NCBI RefSeq assembly: GCF_018861045.1
Contig: NZ_JAHKQJ010000007.1
Span: 961,511 to 1,025,510, forward strand
Length of the DNA stretch: 64,000 nucleotides
From: Octadecabacter sp. B2R22
GTDB lineage: Bacteria > Pseudomonadota > Alphaproteobacteria > Rhodobacterales > Rhodobacteraceae
Direction of reading: 5' to 3'
Under the pieces are notes generated by a model that saw nothing but the letters and a program-made list of their open reading frames with translations, made no database searches and had not been told where the DNA came from. Both the position numbers and the translations under genes were made by a program. Every line of letters starts with the position of its first letter. Positions within the stretch are counted from its first letter, which is position 1. Positions 34,990 through 43,809 of the stretch are shown here, one piece after another.

Positions 34990-36081
34990 ATGTCCGCCTC
35001 TGACAGCACGTCACCACTAGTATTATCAGTCGACGCCATGGGCGGCGACGAAGGGCCCGCGCCAGTAGTCGCGGGCCTTGCTAAGTTTTTGCGTAAGAAC
35101 CCTGACGTTGAAATCTTGCTGCACGGCCCGAAGCCACAGCTCAAACCTTTGGTATCCAAGCGAAAAATCTCAGACTCAGTGACCATCGTAGATGCGCCTG
35201 ATGTGGTTTCGATGACCGATAAGCCGTCCCACGTGATGCGCCACGGCAAAAAGACGTCAATGTGGTCCGCAATTGACGCCGTCCGCGATGGCGCGGCTTC
35301 TGTTTGTGTGTCCTGCGGCAACACCGGTGCGTTGATGGCGGTGTCGATGATCCGCCTGCGCAAAGCAGAAGGCGTGAACCGCCCTGCCATTGCCTGCCTA
35401 TGGCCTTCCACCAACAAAGTCGGCTTCAATGTGATGCTGGATGCGGGCGCTGACATTCGCGCCGACGAAGAAGACTTGTTGACTTACGCCTTGATGGGAG
35501 CCTCTTACGCGCGAAATGGCCTTGGCCTTGAAACGCCGAGAGTCGGTCTTTTGAACGTCGGAACCGAAGAACACAAAGGCCGCGCCGAGCTTAAAGTCGC
35601 GCATGAAATGATTGGCGACGCAGCACCGCGTGGTGAATTTGAATATGTGGGATTCGTTGAAGGCGGCGACTTGCCCAAAAACCGCGCCGATGTCATCGTG
35701 ACAGACGGGTTCACCGGCAATATTGCGCTCAAAACCGGCGAAGGAACAGCGAACTTTATTTCTGATTCCCTACGCTCCGCATTCAAAGCCACACCCTTTT
35801 CGCGCATTGCCGCCCTGCTCGCCGCAACGTCCTTGGGCCGATTGAAGAAGAAAATCGACCCGCGCCGTGTGAACGGTGGGGTTTTCCTGGGCCTGAACGG
35901 CACTGTCGTCAAAAGCCACGGAGGTGCCGATGCGACAGGCGTTGCCGCCGCTGTAACGCTTGCAGCACAACTCGGGCGGTCTGGATTTTCAGACAAGCTG
36001 GCCGCGCGGGTTGCATCAGCCGCTGTCCTTGCCCAAGATGCCGCTACGGAAGAAACCGCCCTGAGCGCGGCAAAGGACTGA
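34990..36081 (+). CDS. plsX: Phosphate acyltransferase PlsX
   Basis: A 363-residue enzyme that makes acyl-phosphate from acyl-ACP at the start of phospholipid synthesis. The N-terminal LSVDAMGGDEGPAPVVAGLAKFL and the internal SCGNTGALMAVSMIRL and TDGFTGNIALKTGEG segments are the family core. It is peripheral to the membrane. It follows rpmF by 30 bp and precedes fabH by 8 bp. Confidence 0.97.
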   Translation: MSASDSTSPLVLSVDAMGGDEGPAPVVAGLAKFLRKNPDVEILLHGPKPQLKPLVSKRKISDSVTIVDAPDVVSMTDKPSHVMRHGKKTSMWSAIDAVRDGAASVCVSCGNTGALMAVSMIRLRKAEGVNRPAIACLWPSTNKVGFNVMLDAGADIRADEEDLLTYALMGASYARNGLGLETPRVGLLNVGTEEHKGRAELKVAHEMIGDAAPRGEFEYVGFVEGGDLPKNRADVIVTDGFTGNIALKTGEGTANFISDSLRSAFKATPFSRIAALLAATSLGRLKKKIDPRRVNGGVFLGLNGTVVKSHGGADATGVAAAVTLAAQLGRSGFSDKLAARVASAAVLAQDAATEETALSAAKD

Positions 36082-36089
36082 CAAATACA

Positions 36090-37061
36090 ATGACCATCCG
36101 TGCAATCGTTCGTGGCGTAGGCCACTACCTGCCTGACCGCGTTGTTCCAAACAGCCATTTTGAAGACACGCTCGACACCACTGATGAATGGATCAAAACC
36201 CGTTCCGGTATTGAACGTCGCCATTTTGCAGCCGACGACGAATTCACGTCCGACCTTGGCACCAAAGCGGCTCAAAAAGCGCTAGAAATGGCGGGGCTTG
36301 AGCCCGACGACATAGACGCTGTAGTCGTCGCGACCTCTACGCCGGACCTGACATTCCCGTCTGCCGCCACGATGATTCAGCAAAAACTCGGGATGACCCA
36401 AGGGTTTGCCTACGACATTCAGGCCGTCTGTGCGGGTTTTGTGTACGCCTTGGCCAATGCCAACGGCATGATTATTTCCGGTCAGGCCAAACGCGTCTTG
36501 GTGATTGGTGCAGAAACGTTTTCTCGCATCTTGGACTTCACGGATCGCGGCACTTGTGTGCTGTTCGGGGATGGCGCTGGTGCGCTGATCCTCGAGGGTG
36601 TGTCAGGAACAGGCGATTCCAGCGACCGCGGCATCCTTGGCGTCGACCTCAACTCGGATGGGCGCTACCGCGATATGCTATATGTGGACGGTGGGATGGT
36701 GTCCAACCAGACCGGCTTCATCAAAATGCAAGGCAACGCCCTCTTCCGCCAAGCCGTTGAAAAGCTTGCATCAACTGCCGATACAGCCCTCACGAAAGCC
36801 GGGCTTGGCCACGATGACGTTGACTGGATCGTCCCGCATCAGGCAAACATCCGCATCATCCAAGGCACGGCTAAGAAGCTTGGCGTCTCCATGGATAAAG
36901 TCGTCGTCACAGTCCAAGATCACGGCAATACATCCGCTGCGTCTATCCCTCTCGCCATGTCGGTCGGGGTTGAGCGAGGCCAAATCAAACAGGGTGACCT
37001 GACCGTCGCCGAAGCCATCGGCGGTGGCTTGGCATGGGGCGCGGTCGTTCTACGCTGGTAA
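36090..37061 (+). CDS. fabH: 3-oxoacyl-ACP synthase III
   Basis: A 323-residue initiating condensing enzyme of fatty acid synthesis, joining acetyl-CoA and malonyl-ACP. The catalytic triad is complete: Cys114 in [10 protein letters not shown], His in VPHQANIRI, and Asn in [11 protein letters not shown]. It acts right after plsX in the same cluster. No unusual residue is seen. Confidence 0.97.
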   Translation: MTIRAIVRGVGHYLPDRVVPNSHFEDTLDTTDEWIKTRSGIERRHFAADDEFTSDLGTKAAQKALEMAGLEPDDIDAVVVATSTPDLTFPSAATMIQQKLGMTQGFAYDIQAVCAGFVYALANANGMIISGQAKRVLVIGAETFSRILDFTDRGTCVLFGDGAGALILEGVSGTGDSSDRGILGVDLNSDGRYRDMLYVDGGMVSNQTGFIKMQGNALFRQAVEKLASTADTALTKAGLGHDDVDWIVPHQANIRIIQGTAKKLGVSMDKVVVTVQDHGNTSAASIPLAMSVGVERGQIKQGDLTVAEAIGGGLAWGAVVLRW

Positions 37062-37102
37062 GCAGATTTCCGATGTAACCAACATCAGGCAAGCCCCTGT
37101 TA

Positions 37103-37132
37103 TTGACTTATCTTTTCCCCTTAGCCTAATGT
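37103..37132 (+). promoter_or_regulatory. Sigma-70 type promoter of ihfA
   Basis: TTGACT (37103-37108), an 18-bp spacer and TAATGT (37127-37132) lie 24 bp before the ihfA ATG. The -35 hexamer differs from consensus at one position. AGGGGG just before the start serves as ribosome site. Confidence 0.6.
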
Positions 37133-37155
37133 TGCTGAAACATCAGGGGGACACG

Positions 37156-37455
37156 ATGACTGATAAGACACTTACGCGTATGGATCTTGCCGACGCCGTC
37201 CACGAAGAAGTAGGCCTGTCGCGCAACGAAAGCGCCGATCTGGTTGAAAGCGTTTTGACACATATGTCGGATGCACTCGCGAACGGCGACAGCGTAAAGA
37301 TTTCTTCGTTTGGAACATTCTCTATTCGCGACAAAGCTGCCCGCGTTGGTCGTAACCCAAAGACTGGTGAAGAGGTTCCAATCACACCACGCCGCGTGCT
37401 GAGTTTTCGCCCAAGCCACCTTATGAAAGACCGCGTCGCAGCGGGCAATAAGTAA
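37156..37455 (+). CDS. ihfA: Integration host factor subunit alpha
   Basis: A 99-residue DNA-bending protein. It has the HU/IHF signature [38 protein letters not shown], in which the Pro of RNPKTGEE inserts into the DNA minor groove. The length is standard for IHF-alpha. The start at 37156 is chosen by the AGGGGG site and the usual [11 protein letters not shown] beginning. It lies between fabH and a MerR gene, a conserved order in alphaproteobacteria. Confidence 0.95.
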   Translation: MTDKTLTRMDLADAVHEEVGLSRNESADLVESVLTHMSDALANGDSVKISSFGTFSIRDKAARVGRNPKTGEEVPITPRRVLSFRPSHLMKDRVAAGNK

Positions 37456-37466
37456 GGGGCGCTGGG

Positions 37467-38234
37467 ATGTCTAAATCCCGCGACGCTTTTCGTACCATCT
37501 CCGAAGTATCTGATGCGCTGGACACCCCTGCGCATGTGCTGCGGTTTTGGGAAAGCAAATTCAGCCAAGTGAAACCCGTAAAGCGGGCGGGCGGGCGACG
37601 CTATTATCGCCCTGGTGATCTGCACCTGCTGGCTGGCATCAAAAAGCTGCTGCACGAAGATGGAATGACCATCAAAGGTGCGCAAAAAACTCTGCGTGAA
37701 CAGGGCGTTAAACACGTAACCGCTATCGGCGCAGACATCTTGGAAACCATCGAAGCCCAAAAAGAAGAAGACGTGGTCGATGTGACCCCCGTTGAGGCCG
37801 CTCCAGATAAACCGGCTCCCGTCGAAGACGCCGCTCCGGTTGAAGCTACGTCTGAAGACGACGCAAAGCCAGAAGCGACCCCTGAGCCCGAGAAGGCACA
37901 GGCAGAATCGAAGGACGTTGGAACCACCAATGTCGTAAGCCTGCCGCCCGCCGCCGAAGACACAAAAGGCCCAGCTTTGTCTCTGAACCTATCCGCGAGC
38001 ACACCAGCCAAAGCACAAGACGATGAACCAGCAGCGGATCCAGAGCCCACCCCTGTCCCTGTCGTCAAACTGGACATCCCGTCTGATCCGTCAGACAGCG
38101 ACAGCAAAGCGCCCGCGCGGATCTTCCATCTCCTGCAAAAGACCCAAGCTGATAGCCTGTCCAAACGCGCTGGTGAAATTGCGCCACTGCTTACACGGAT
38201 GCAGAAACTGCGCGACCGTATCGAGACGCGCTAG
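37467..38234 (+). CDS. MerR family transcriptional regulator with acidic tail
   Basis: A 255-residue regulator. Residues about 9-75 are a MerR winged helix ([43 protein letters not shown]). The remainder is a long Ala/Pro/Glu-rich, probably disordered segment, ending in a short helix [19 protein letters not shown]. Members of this type follow ihfA in many alphaproteobacteria. The ligand is unknown and no Cys metal site is seen. It lies 11 bp after ihfA. Confidence 0.85.
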   Translation: MSKSRDAFRTISEVSDALDTPAHVLRFWESKFSQVKPVKRAGGRRYYRPGDLHLLAGIKKLLHEDGMTIKGAQKTLREQGVKHVTAIGADILETIEAQKEEDVVDVTPVEAAPDKPAPVEDAAPVEATSEDDAKPEATPEPEKAQAESKDVGTTNVVSLPPAAEDTKGPALSLNLSASTPAKAQDDEPAADPEPTPVPVVKLDIPSDPSDSDSKAPARIFHLLQKTQADSLSKRAGEIAPLLTRMQKLRDRIETR

Positions 38235-38298
38235 GCGTGCGATTGGTGCGTTTTACGCCTTGCCCTACCGCACATATGCGATATGACGTGCTCCAAGT

Positions 38299-38375
38299 CG
38301 GGCTATGGCGCAGCCTGGTAGCGCGTCCGTCTGGGGGACGGAAGGTCGCAGGTTCGAGTCCTGCTAGCCCGACCA
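38299..38375 (+). tRNA. tRNA-Pro (anticodon GGG), CCA encoded
   Basis: A 77-nt cloverleaf. The acceptor stem CGGGCTA pairs with TAGCCCG; the D-arm is GCGCAGCCTGGTAGCGC, the anticodon loop CTGGGGG gives GGG, and the T-arm has the TTCGAGT loop flanked by GCAGG/CCTGC. The discriminator A is followed by an encoded CCA. It decodes CCC/CCT proline codons. A terminator follows directly. Confidence 0.97.
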
Positions 38376-38385
38376 ACTTCAAAAC

Positions 38386-38419
38386 CGCCCGCCACGCTTT
38401 TGCGTTGGTGGGCGTTTTT
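38386..38419 (+). terminator. Rho-independent terminator after tRNA-Pro
   Basis: CGCCCGCCACGC and GCGTTGGTGGGCG pair around a TTTT loop (one bulge, one G-T pair), followed by five T. It lies 10 bp after the tRNA and 22 bp before the dcd start. Confidence 0.85.
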
Positions 38420-38441
38420 GCACCAAGATCAAAGGTTTGAC

Positions 38442-39518
38442 ATGAAAACAGGCGTTCTTTCTGACACCCAAATCGAAATGCTCATGCAAACGGGCGCAAT
38501 TGGCGCGACCGACGTGTTTCAGACCGGTCAGGTGCAACCCGCGTCCCTTGATCTACGTCTTGGGACCCGCGCTTACCGTGTGCGCGCGTCTTTCCTTGCG
38601 GGGCGCGGCCACAATGTCAGCGAACGCCTTGAGCAATTCACCATGCACGAGATTGACCTGACAGATGGGGCGGTCCTTGAAAAAGGCTGCGTCTATGTCG
38701 TTCCCCTGATGGAACGCTTGTCCCTGCCCCAAGGCATGACCGCCGCCGCCAGCGCCAAATCCTCAATTGGGCGGCTCGATCTGTTGACGCGGATCATTAC
38801 GGACAACGGCGTTGAATTTGATCGCGTGCCAGAGGGCTATGACGGCCCGTTGTTCGTAGAAATCTGCCCCCGTTCGTTTTCTGTTTTGGTAAAACCCGGC
38901 TTGATGTTGAATCAGATCATCTTTCGTCAGGGCAAATCCTTTATGTCTGATGAAGAACTCGTCGCCTTGCACGCCAAGACCCCAATCGTAGACGGTGACG
39001 CCGTCATCTCCGACGGCCTCGGGTTTTCGGTCGACCTTTTGCCACACGAAGGGGACCTCGTCGGGTATCGCGCGAAACCCCACACAGGCGTCATCGATCT
39101 GTCGCAGCTGAACCACTATGACCCCGCAGATTTTTGGGAAGAAGTGCACACGACTGAGGGGCGCATCATCCTCGACCCCGGTGCGTTTTATATTCTGGTC
39201 AGCCGAGAATCCATCGCCATCCCACCAGATTGCGCAGCGGAAATGGCTCCCTATCTTGCGATGGTTGGTGAATTTCGCGTCCATTATGCGGGCTTCTTTG
39301 ACCCCGGCTTTGGATGGGACAGCGCCGGAGGATCCGGATCACGCGGCGTTCTTGAAGTCCGCTGCCATGAGGCGCCTTTTGTGTTGGAACACGGTCAGGT
39401 CGTCGGGCGTTTGGTCTATGAGCACATGTCTCAGACACCTGCGGCGCTTTATGGCCAAGACATCAAATCAAACTATCAAGGCCAGGGCCTAAAATTATCT
39501 AAACATTTCAAATCCTAA
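38442..39518 (+). CDS. dcd: 2'-deoxycytidine 5'-triphosphate deaminase, long alphaproteobacterial form
   Basis: A 358-residue protein about twice the length of E. coli Dcd, as is usual for the Rhodobacterales type. The N-terminal half shows QPASLDLRLGTRAYRVRAS and AAASAKSSIGRLDLLTRIITD, where Ser, Arg and Glu/Asp form the nucleotide site. The C-terminal half has a second dUTPase-like fold (PPDCAAEMAPYLAMVGEFRVHYAGFFDPGFGW). It makes dUTP from dCTP for thymidylate synthesis. The ATG at 38442 fits the family start MKTGVLSDTQI. Confidence 0.9.
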   Translation: MKTGVLSDTQIEMLMQTGAIGATDVFQTGQVQPASLDLRLGTRAYRVRASFLAGRGHNVSERLEQFTMHEIDLTDGAVLEKGCVYVVPLMERLSLPQGMTAAASAKSSIGRLDLLTRIITDNGVEFDRVPEGYDGPLFVEICPRSFSVLVKPGLMLNQIIFRQGKSFMSDEELVALHAKTPIVDGDAVISDGLGFSVDLLPHEGDLVGYRAKPHTGVIDLSQLNHYDPADFWEEVHTTEGRIILDPGAFYILVSRESIAIPPDCAAEMAPYLAMVGEFRVHYAGFFDPGFGWDSAGGSGSRGVLEVRCHEAPFVLEHGQVVGRLVYEHMSQTPAALYGQDIKSNYQGQGLKLSKHFKS

Positions 39519-39530
39519 CAAGACATTCTA

Positions 39531-40955
39531 TTAAGCAACTGCCGCGTGCGCGGTTGGCCGTTCGATCTGACGATCAAGAGCCTTATCACGCGCGTCTTTA
39601 GACCATGTAAGGGCAAGATCCGCACGGCTGACGGCGTCTGATGGTCCATGATCACTTTCAAGAATCTCGCTCACCCCGAAAGAGGCCGTGATCTGAGCTG
39701 GCATTCCATCAAGCCCCGCAGCAAACTGGCTTTCCATGTTTTCAATGGCGCGGCGCAAGCGTGTAACCACGATCTTAAGATCGCTTGGTTCCTTGATCTT
39801 GAGAAGAATCATGAACTCACCTTGCCCCCAACGCCCCATTGCATCGGTGTCACGCAGTTGCGGCAACAACGTCGCCGAGACCCGCGCAAGCGCGTCATCT
39901 GCTGTGTCATGTCCAAACGTGTCATTCAGGCGCTGAAAATAATCCAGGTCGACAAGAATGAGTCCAAACATCTCTCCGGCACTGCGATGGCTGAGCCACG
40001 CACCTTCCATGGTTTCCATCATCCCAAACCGATTCAACGCTTTGGTGAGCGGATCGATCCGGCTTTGCATGGCGATTTCGCGTTCAACGCGCCTGCGCCA
40101 TGCCGCTGTGCTTTCCAATCGCGCGGACGAGCCAAACAGGATCACCAACAGCGTCCATGTCACCGCGGACGTCATCGCGGCCTCAGCGGGAAACCCGTTT
40201 GTACCAATCGGCATGATGGCATGTAGAACAAAGCCGCCCAAAAGCGGAACCACCGTCGCTGCGGCTGCCATCATGCGGGTTTGACTGCCCAAATCCCCCA
40301 CCAAAAACGAGACGCGCACAAACGGGCGGTTTACATAAACGCTCAGCATTGCAATTGCGGCTGCGATCAACCCCAGCTGGGTAAACAAGCTGACCTCACC
40401 ACGGAAAAAGGTCACCCCATATGCGACCTCAACCACGGTGTTGTAAACCACACCCAAGCCGCAAATCAGAAACGCCATGCCAATACGGCCATGGTTGCGG
40501 CGCGCGAGGGCGGCTGCCGCAAAAGCCCCGAGTGCCATGGCGGCTTCGACGCTGAAATATCCACTAAAGGGCCCCGCGGGCCCGAAAACCGCAAGCGGAG
40601 GCGCGCCGGCCAAGGCCGAGAGTGCCGCGCTCATCACCCGCGCGGTGCAGAACATCAAAACCATCCCCGCGACAAGGTTGCGCCCAAACGAGACATGACC
40701 AAACCGTTTCATCCGCACAACCCAGTAGCCAAGCGCGAACAAACAATAGGCCGTCATGGGGTGGGTAGATGCCGCCCCGTCAAAAAAGCCGCCAAGGACA
40801 TTTGGTCCAAGTCGATTGACCACCAAACCAAGCCCTGCAAACGTCATCGCGGCAACGGCCAGCGGAATGCGCAGCCGTAATGCTTGACGGATCAGGGTAA
40901 CCGATCCATCGCACCGAGTTTTCGGATGTGAATTTGCAGTTTGAATGAACGGCAT
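39531..40955 (-). CDS. Membrane-bound GGDEF domain protein with altered active site
   Basis: A 474-residue protein. Residues about 22-280 hold eight or more hydrophobic segments (sensor region), and about 295-455 a GGDEF domain starting at RIDPLTKALNRFGMM. The signature GG(D/E)EF reads GQGEF at 377-381 (in RWGQGEFMILL), and the late ALYxAK-type helix is ALTWSKDARDKA. Loss of the metal/catalytic acidic residue at position three suggests no diguanylate cyclase activity; it may act as a GTP or c-di-GMP sensor. The metal-binding LVDLDYFQRLND segment is intact. An AGGAGG site lies 5 nt before the ATG. Confidence 0.85.
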   Translation of the reverse strand: MPFIQTANSHPKTRCDGSVTLIRQALRLRIPLAVAAMTFAGLGLVVNRLGPNVLGGFFDGAASTHPMTAYCLFALGYWVVRMKRFGHVSFGRNLVAGMVLMFCTARVMSAALSALAGAPPLAVFGPAGPFSGYFSVEAAMALGAFAAAALARRNHGRIGMAFLICGLGVVYNTVVEVAYGVTFFRGEVSLFTQLGLIAAAIAMLSVYVNRPFVRVSFLVGDLGSQTRMMAAAATVVPLLGGFVLHAIMPIGTNGFPAEAAMTSAVTWTLLVILFGSSARLESTAAWRRRVEREIAMQSRIDPLTKALNRFGMMETMEGAWLSHRSAGEMFGLILVDLDYFQRLNDTFGHDTADDALARVSATLLPQLRDTDAMGRWGQGEFMILLKIKEPSDLKIVVTRLRRAIENMESQFAAGLDGMPAQITASFGVSEILESDHGPSDAVSRADLALTWSKDARDKALDRQIERPTAHAAVA

Positions 40956-41023
40956 GGCAGCCTCCTGATTTCAATCAGGGGTTTTATGCAATGCCGATGC
41001 TGAAAAAATCACTAATGGCGCAA

Positions 41024-41221
41024 TTAGAACTTACTGATACGGCGCAACATGCGCGTCGCTTGGCGCAGTCCACGGGTGTTTTGCTGGCCTTGGCGGTTCA
41101 TTTTACGCGCCTCTTGGCTTTCATCACTGTCACTTTGTCCGCGCTTGGACATCGCCCGCATACCGCTGTTAATGCCCTTATTCATAAGGCGTCGCAGGAT
41201 CATATTCAGAAGTCGTTCCAT
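41024..41221 (-). CDS. Small basic conserved hypothetical protein
   Basis: A 65-residue very basic protein (Arg/Lys-rich ends, a Ser/Asp/Gln-rich middle), starting MERLLNMILRRLMNKG and ending LRQATRMLRRISKF. I do not recognise a named family, but the gene lies alone in a gap of about 360 bp between the GGDEF gene and scpB, with an amphipathic helix at each end. A membrane-peripheral or nucleic-acid-binding role would fit. Confidence is moderate because of its size. Confidence 0.55.
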   Translation of the reverse strand: MERLLNMILRRLMNKGINSGMRAMSKRGQSDSDESQEARKMNRQGQQNTRGLRQATRMLRRISKF

Positions 41222-41317
41222 GGATCATTCTCCGATCATTGGGACCTACATAGTCGTAATCAGCCCATTTCCCAAGTTTTCTCAGGAAATTTCGGCATTT
41301 TGAGGGCGACAGCCACC

Positions 41318-41989
41318 TTATGCCTCGTCAAACATCTCGGACTGGTTCTCATCGTCGTCCCCGTCTTCGCTTTCCTCGTCGGTTGCCAAGCTTGGTGCAG
41401 GGCGGCTTTCGAGCAAGCCAGCAGAGCGCAGTTCTTTCAATCCAGGCAAGTCGCGCGCGCTTTCCAGACCGAAGTGATCCAAGAAATCCTGCGTGACAAC
41501 AAAGGTCACAGGCCGTCCAGGTGTCATGCGCCGACGACCAAAGCGGATCCATTCCAATTCAATCAGCTGGTCTACGGTTCCGCGGCTCACGCTTACGCCG
41601 CGAATTTCTTCGATTTCTGCGCGGGTGACAGGCTGATGATAGGCCACAATCGCCAATGTTTCGACGGCCGCACGTGACAGTTTGCGGGTCTCAACCGTTT
41701 CCTTTTGCATCAAAAACCCAAGATCAGGCGCCGTTCGCATTGCCCAAGCATCGCCTACCTTAATAAGGGTCACACCGCGTCCCTCATAGCGTCTACGGAG
41801 ATGCACCAAGGCTTCTGCAGGGTCGCACCCATGGGGCATCCGCCCAGCAAGTTCTTTGACGGTCACAGGTTCCGCACTCGCAAACAAGATCGCTTCGACC
41901 ATGCGTTCTTGTTCGCCCATTGGCGGGGCTTCGAACAGGCTTTCTTCGGGCTGTTCCGCAATGTTGGCTGGCGTTTGATCTTCGCTCAT
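41318..41989 (-). CDS. scpB: Segregation and condensation protein B
   Basis: A 223-residue SMC partner with two winged helices. EQERMVEAILFASAEPVTVKELAGRM (about 26-51) is the first helix set and AAVETLAIVAYHQPVTRAEIEEIRGVSVSRGTVDQLIE is the hallmark segment. A C-terminal acidic tail (about 205-223) follows. With ScpA and SMC it compacts and segregates the chromosome. Its start overlaps the scpA stop by 4 bp. Confidence 0.94.
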   Translation of the reverse strand: MSEDQTPANIAEQPEESLFEAPPMGEQERMVEAILFASAEPVTVKELAGRMPHGCDPAEALVHLRRRYEGRGVTLIKVGDAWAMRTAPDLGFLMQKETVETRKLSRAAVETLAIVAYHQPVTRAEIEEIRGVSVSRGTVDQLIELEWIRFGRRRMTPGRPVTFVVTQDFLDHFGLESARDLPGLKELRSAGLLESRPAPSLATDEESEDGDDDENQSEMFDEA

Positions 41990-42768
41990 CGGTCTTTCTT
42001 TCTGATCTGGATCGGCGCGAACACATCGCCTTGCCGCAGTTCAATCTTGCCTTCTTTGGCCAATTCCAAGGACGCCGCAAACGTGCTGGCTGTGGCTGAA
42101 CGCCGTTTCACAGGGTCCATTTCCCAGCCTTCAGGCAGGTAGGATAGAATATCGGTCCAATCGCCCGCAAAGCCGATCAACCCGCGCATACGGCCCAATG
42201 CCTCTTCCATTGTGAACACGCGGTCGCGGTCCATCACGAAGGGGCGGAATTCGTCTTTGGTTCTGATCCGCGCATAACCTTGCATCAAATCCAACAGTGT
42301 CGCGGTATATGTCACACGGCGCGTTCGGGTCACGTCTTCGGTGATGCCGCGTGCGAAAAAGTCACGCCCCAATTGGTCGCGGGCCATCAGTTTTGCTGCG
42401 TGATCGCGCATCGCAGACAACCGTTCGAGCTGGAACGCCAAATGCGCGGCCAGTTCTTCGCCGCTTGGCCCCTCTTCGCTGGGATCGGGGGGCAACAACA
42501 AACGAGACTTAAGGAACGCCAGCCATGCCGCCATCACGAGGTAATCAGCCGCCAGTTCCAGTCGCAAATCCCGCGCTTTGTCGATAAACGCCAGATATTG
42601 CTGCGCCAAGGCCAGCACAGAGATTTGGCGCAGATCGACCTTTTGGGTCCGTGACAGCGTTAGCAATAGATCAAGCGGCCCTTCAAAGCCGTCCACGTCC
42701 ACAATCAGCGCTTCCGCTGCAAGGCGGTCGCTTACGTCCATGGTCAATTGGCCTGTGGTATCCGACAT
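41986..42768 (-). CDS. scpA: Segregation and condensation protein A
   Basis: A 260-residue kleisin. The N-terminal FEGPLDLLLTLSRTQKVDLRQISVLALAQQYL is the ScpA signature that binds the SMC neck; the C-terminal winged helix lies about 185-250 (DVFAPIQI end). It bridges the SMC heads. It is followed by scpB with an overlap and lies 51 bp after nagZ in the same direction. Confidence 0.94.
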   Translation of the reverse strand: MSDTTGQLTMDVSDRLAAEALIVDVDGFEGPLDLLLTLSRTQKVDLRQISVLALAQQYLAFIDKARDLRLELAADYLVMAAWLAFLKSRLLLPPDPSEEGPSGEELAAHLAFQLERLSAMRDHAAKLMARDQLGRDFFARGITEDVTRTRRVTYTATLLDLMQGYARIRTKDEFRPFVMDRDRVFTMEEALGRMRGLIGFAGDWTDILSYLPEGWEMDPVKRRSATASTFAASLELAKEGKIELRQGDVFAPIQIRKKDR

Positions 42769-42819
42769 AACGCCCCATATAAGGGCCTAACGCAGGCCCC
42801 AGCACCTCAAACTGGATGC

Positions 42820-43809
42820 TTAGTTCAATAGGTCGTCAAATTCCTCTGACAGGGCGTCAATGTCAACGGGCGTTGGTGATTTGCGCATCAACAAGGCCGC
42901 TTCTGCGCGGGCTTGTGCTGCATCAGTCATTTGACCCGCGGCTTCGCCGACCTGAACGATTTCTGCAGCATCACCACAGCAATGCAAAATCACGTCACAT
43001 CCCGCCGCGATAGATGCCGAAGATCGTTGTGCCACATCCCCTGACAGGGCTTCCATTCCGATGTCATCTGTCATCAACAACCCATTAAAACCAATGTCAT
43101 GGCGGATCACATCCATCATCACGCGGCTGGTTGTTGCAGGTGCGCTATCGTCGATGTCTTCGAACACGATATGCGCGGTCATTCCCAGTGGTAGATCGGC
43201 AAGCGCCTTGAATGGTGCGAAATCTTCGCGATCCAACTCTTCTCGGGTCGCTGTCACGGTCGGTAAGTTCTTATGGCTGTCCACCGTCGCACGGCCATGG
43301 CCCGGAATATGTTTGACGACAGGAAGAACCCCGCCTGCCAAATGCGCGTCCGCAACCGCCCGCGACGCATCCATCACCGTCACAGCATCGCCGCCATAGC
43401 AGCGGTTACGCAAAAACGGGTGTGTCAGCCGCGCCGTAATATCGGCACACGGTGCACAATTGCTATCGATGCCAACAGTGCGCAGTTCCTCTGCAATGAT
43501 CCTATAGCGCAGCCACATGGCGCGCATTGGATCGCTTGCCTGTTCCATTTGTTCAAGTGGCGGCAACCATTGGCGCCAATGAGGCGCACGCAGCCGCTGT
43601 ACGCGACCGCCTTCTTGGTCCACCAAAATAGGCGCATCATGCCCCGCCGCCTCGCGCAGGTCACCGCAAAGGCGTTTCAATTGATCTGGATTTTCCACAT
43701 TGCGGGCAAACAGGATAAAGCCAAACGGCTTATAGTCGCGAAAATACGCGCGTTCCCAATCAGTTATCTCTGGCCCTTCGGGGCCAAAGATCGCAGCTCC
43801 GAAGGTCAC
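42820..43809 (-). CDS. nagZ: Beta-N-acetylhexosaminidase NagZ (GH3)
   Basis: A 329-residue cytosolic enzyme of peptidoglycan recycling, removing GlcNAc from anhydro-muropeptides. The GTG start at 43809 directly follows the SPOR gene's TAA. VDQEGGRVQRLRAPHW, KHIPGHGRATVDSHKNLP (catalytic His on the histidine-containing loop) and LMTDDIGMEALSG (catalytic Asp nucleophile) are all intact. It shares an operon with argS, SPOR and scpAB. Confidence 0.94.
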   Translation of the reverse strand: MTFGAAIFGPEGPEITDWERAYFRDYKPFGFILFARNVENPDQLKRLCGDLREAAGHDAPILVDQEGGRVQRLRAPHWRQWLPPLEQMEQASDPMRAMWLRYRIIAEELRTVGIDSNCAPCADITARLTHPFLRNRCYGGDAVTVMDASRAVADAHLAGGVLPVVKHIPGHGRATVDSHKNLPTVTATREELDREDFAPFKALADLPLGMTAHIVFEDIDDSAPATTSRVMMDVIRHDIGFNGLLMTDDIGMEALSGDVAQRSSASIAAGCDVILHCCGDAAEIVQVGEAAGQMTDAAQARAEAALLMRKSPTPVDIDALSEEFDDLLN

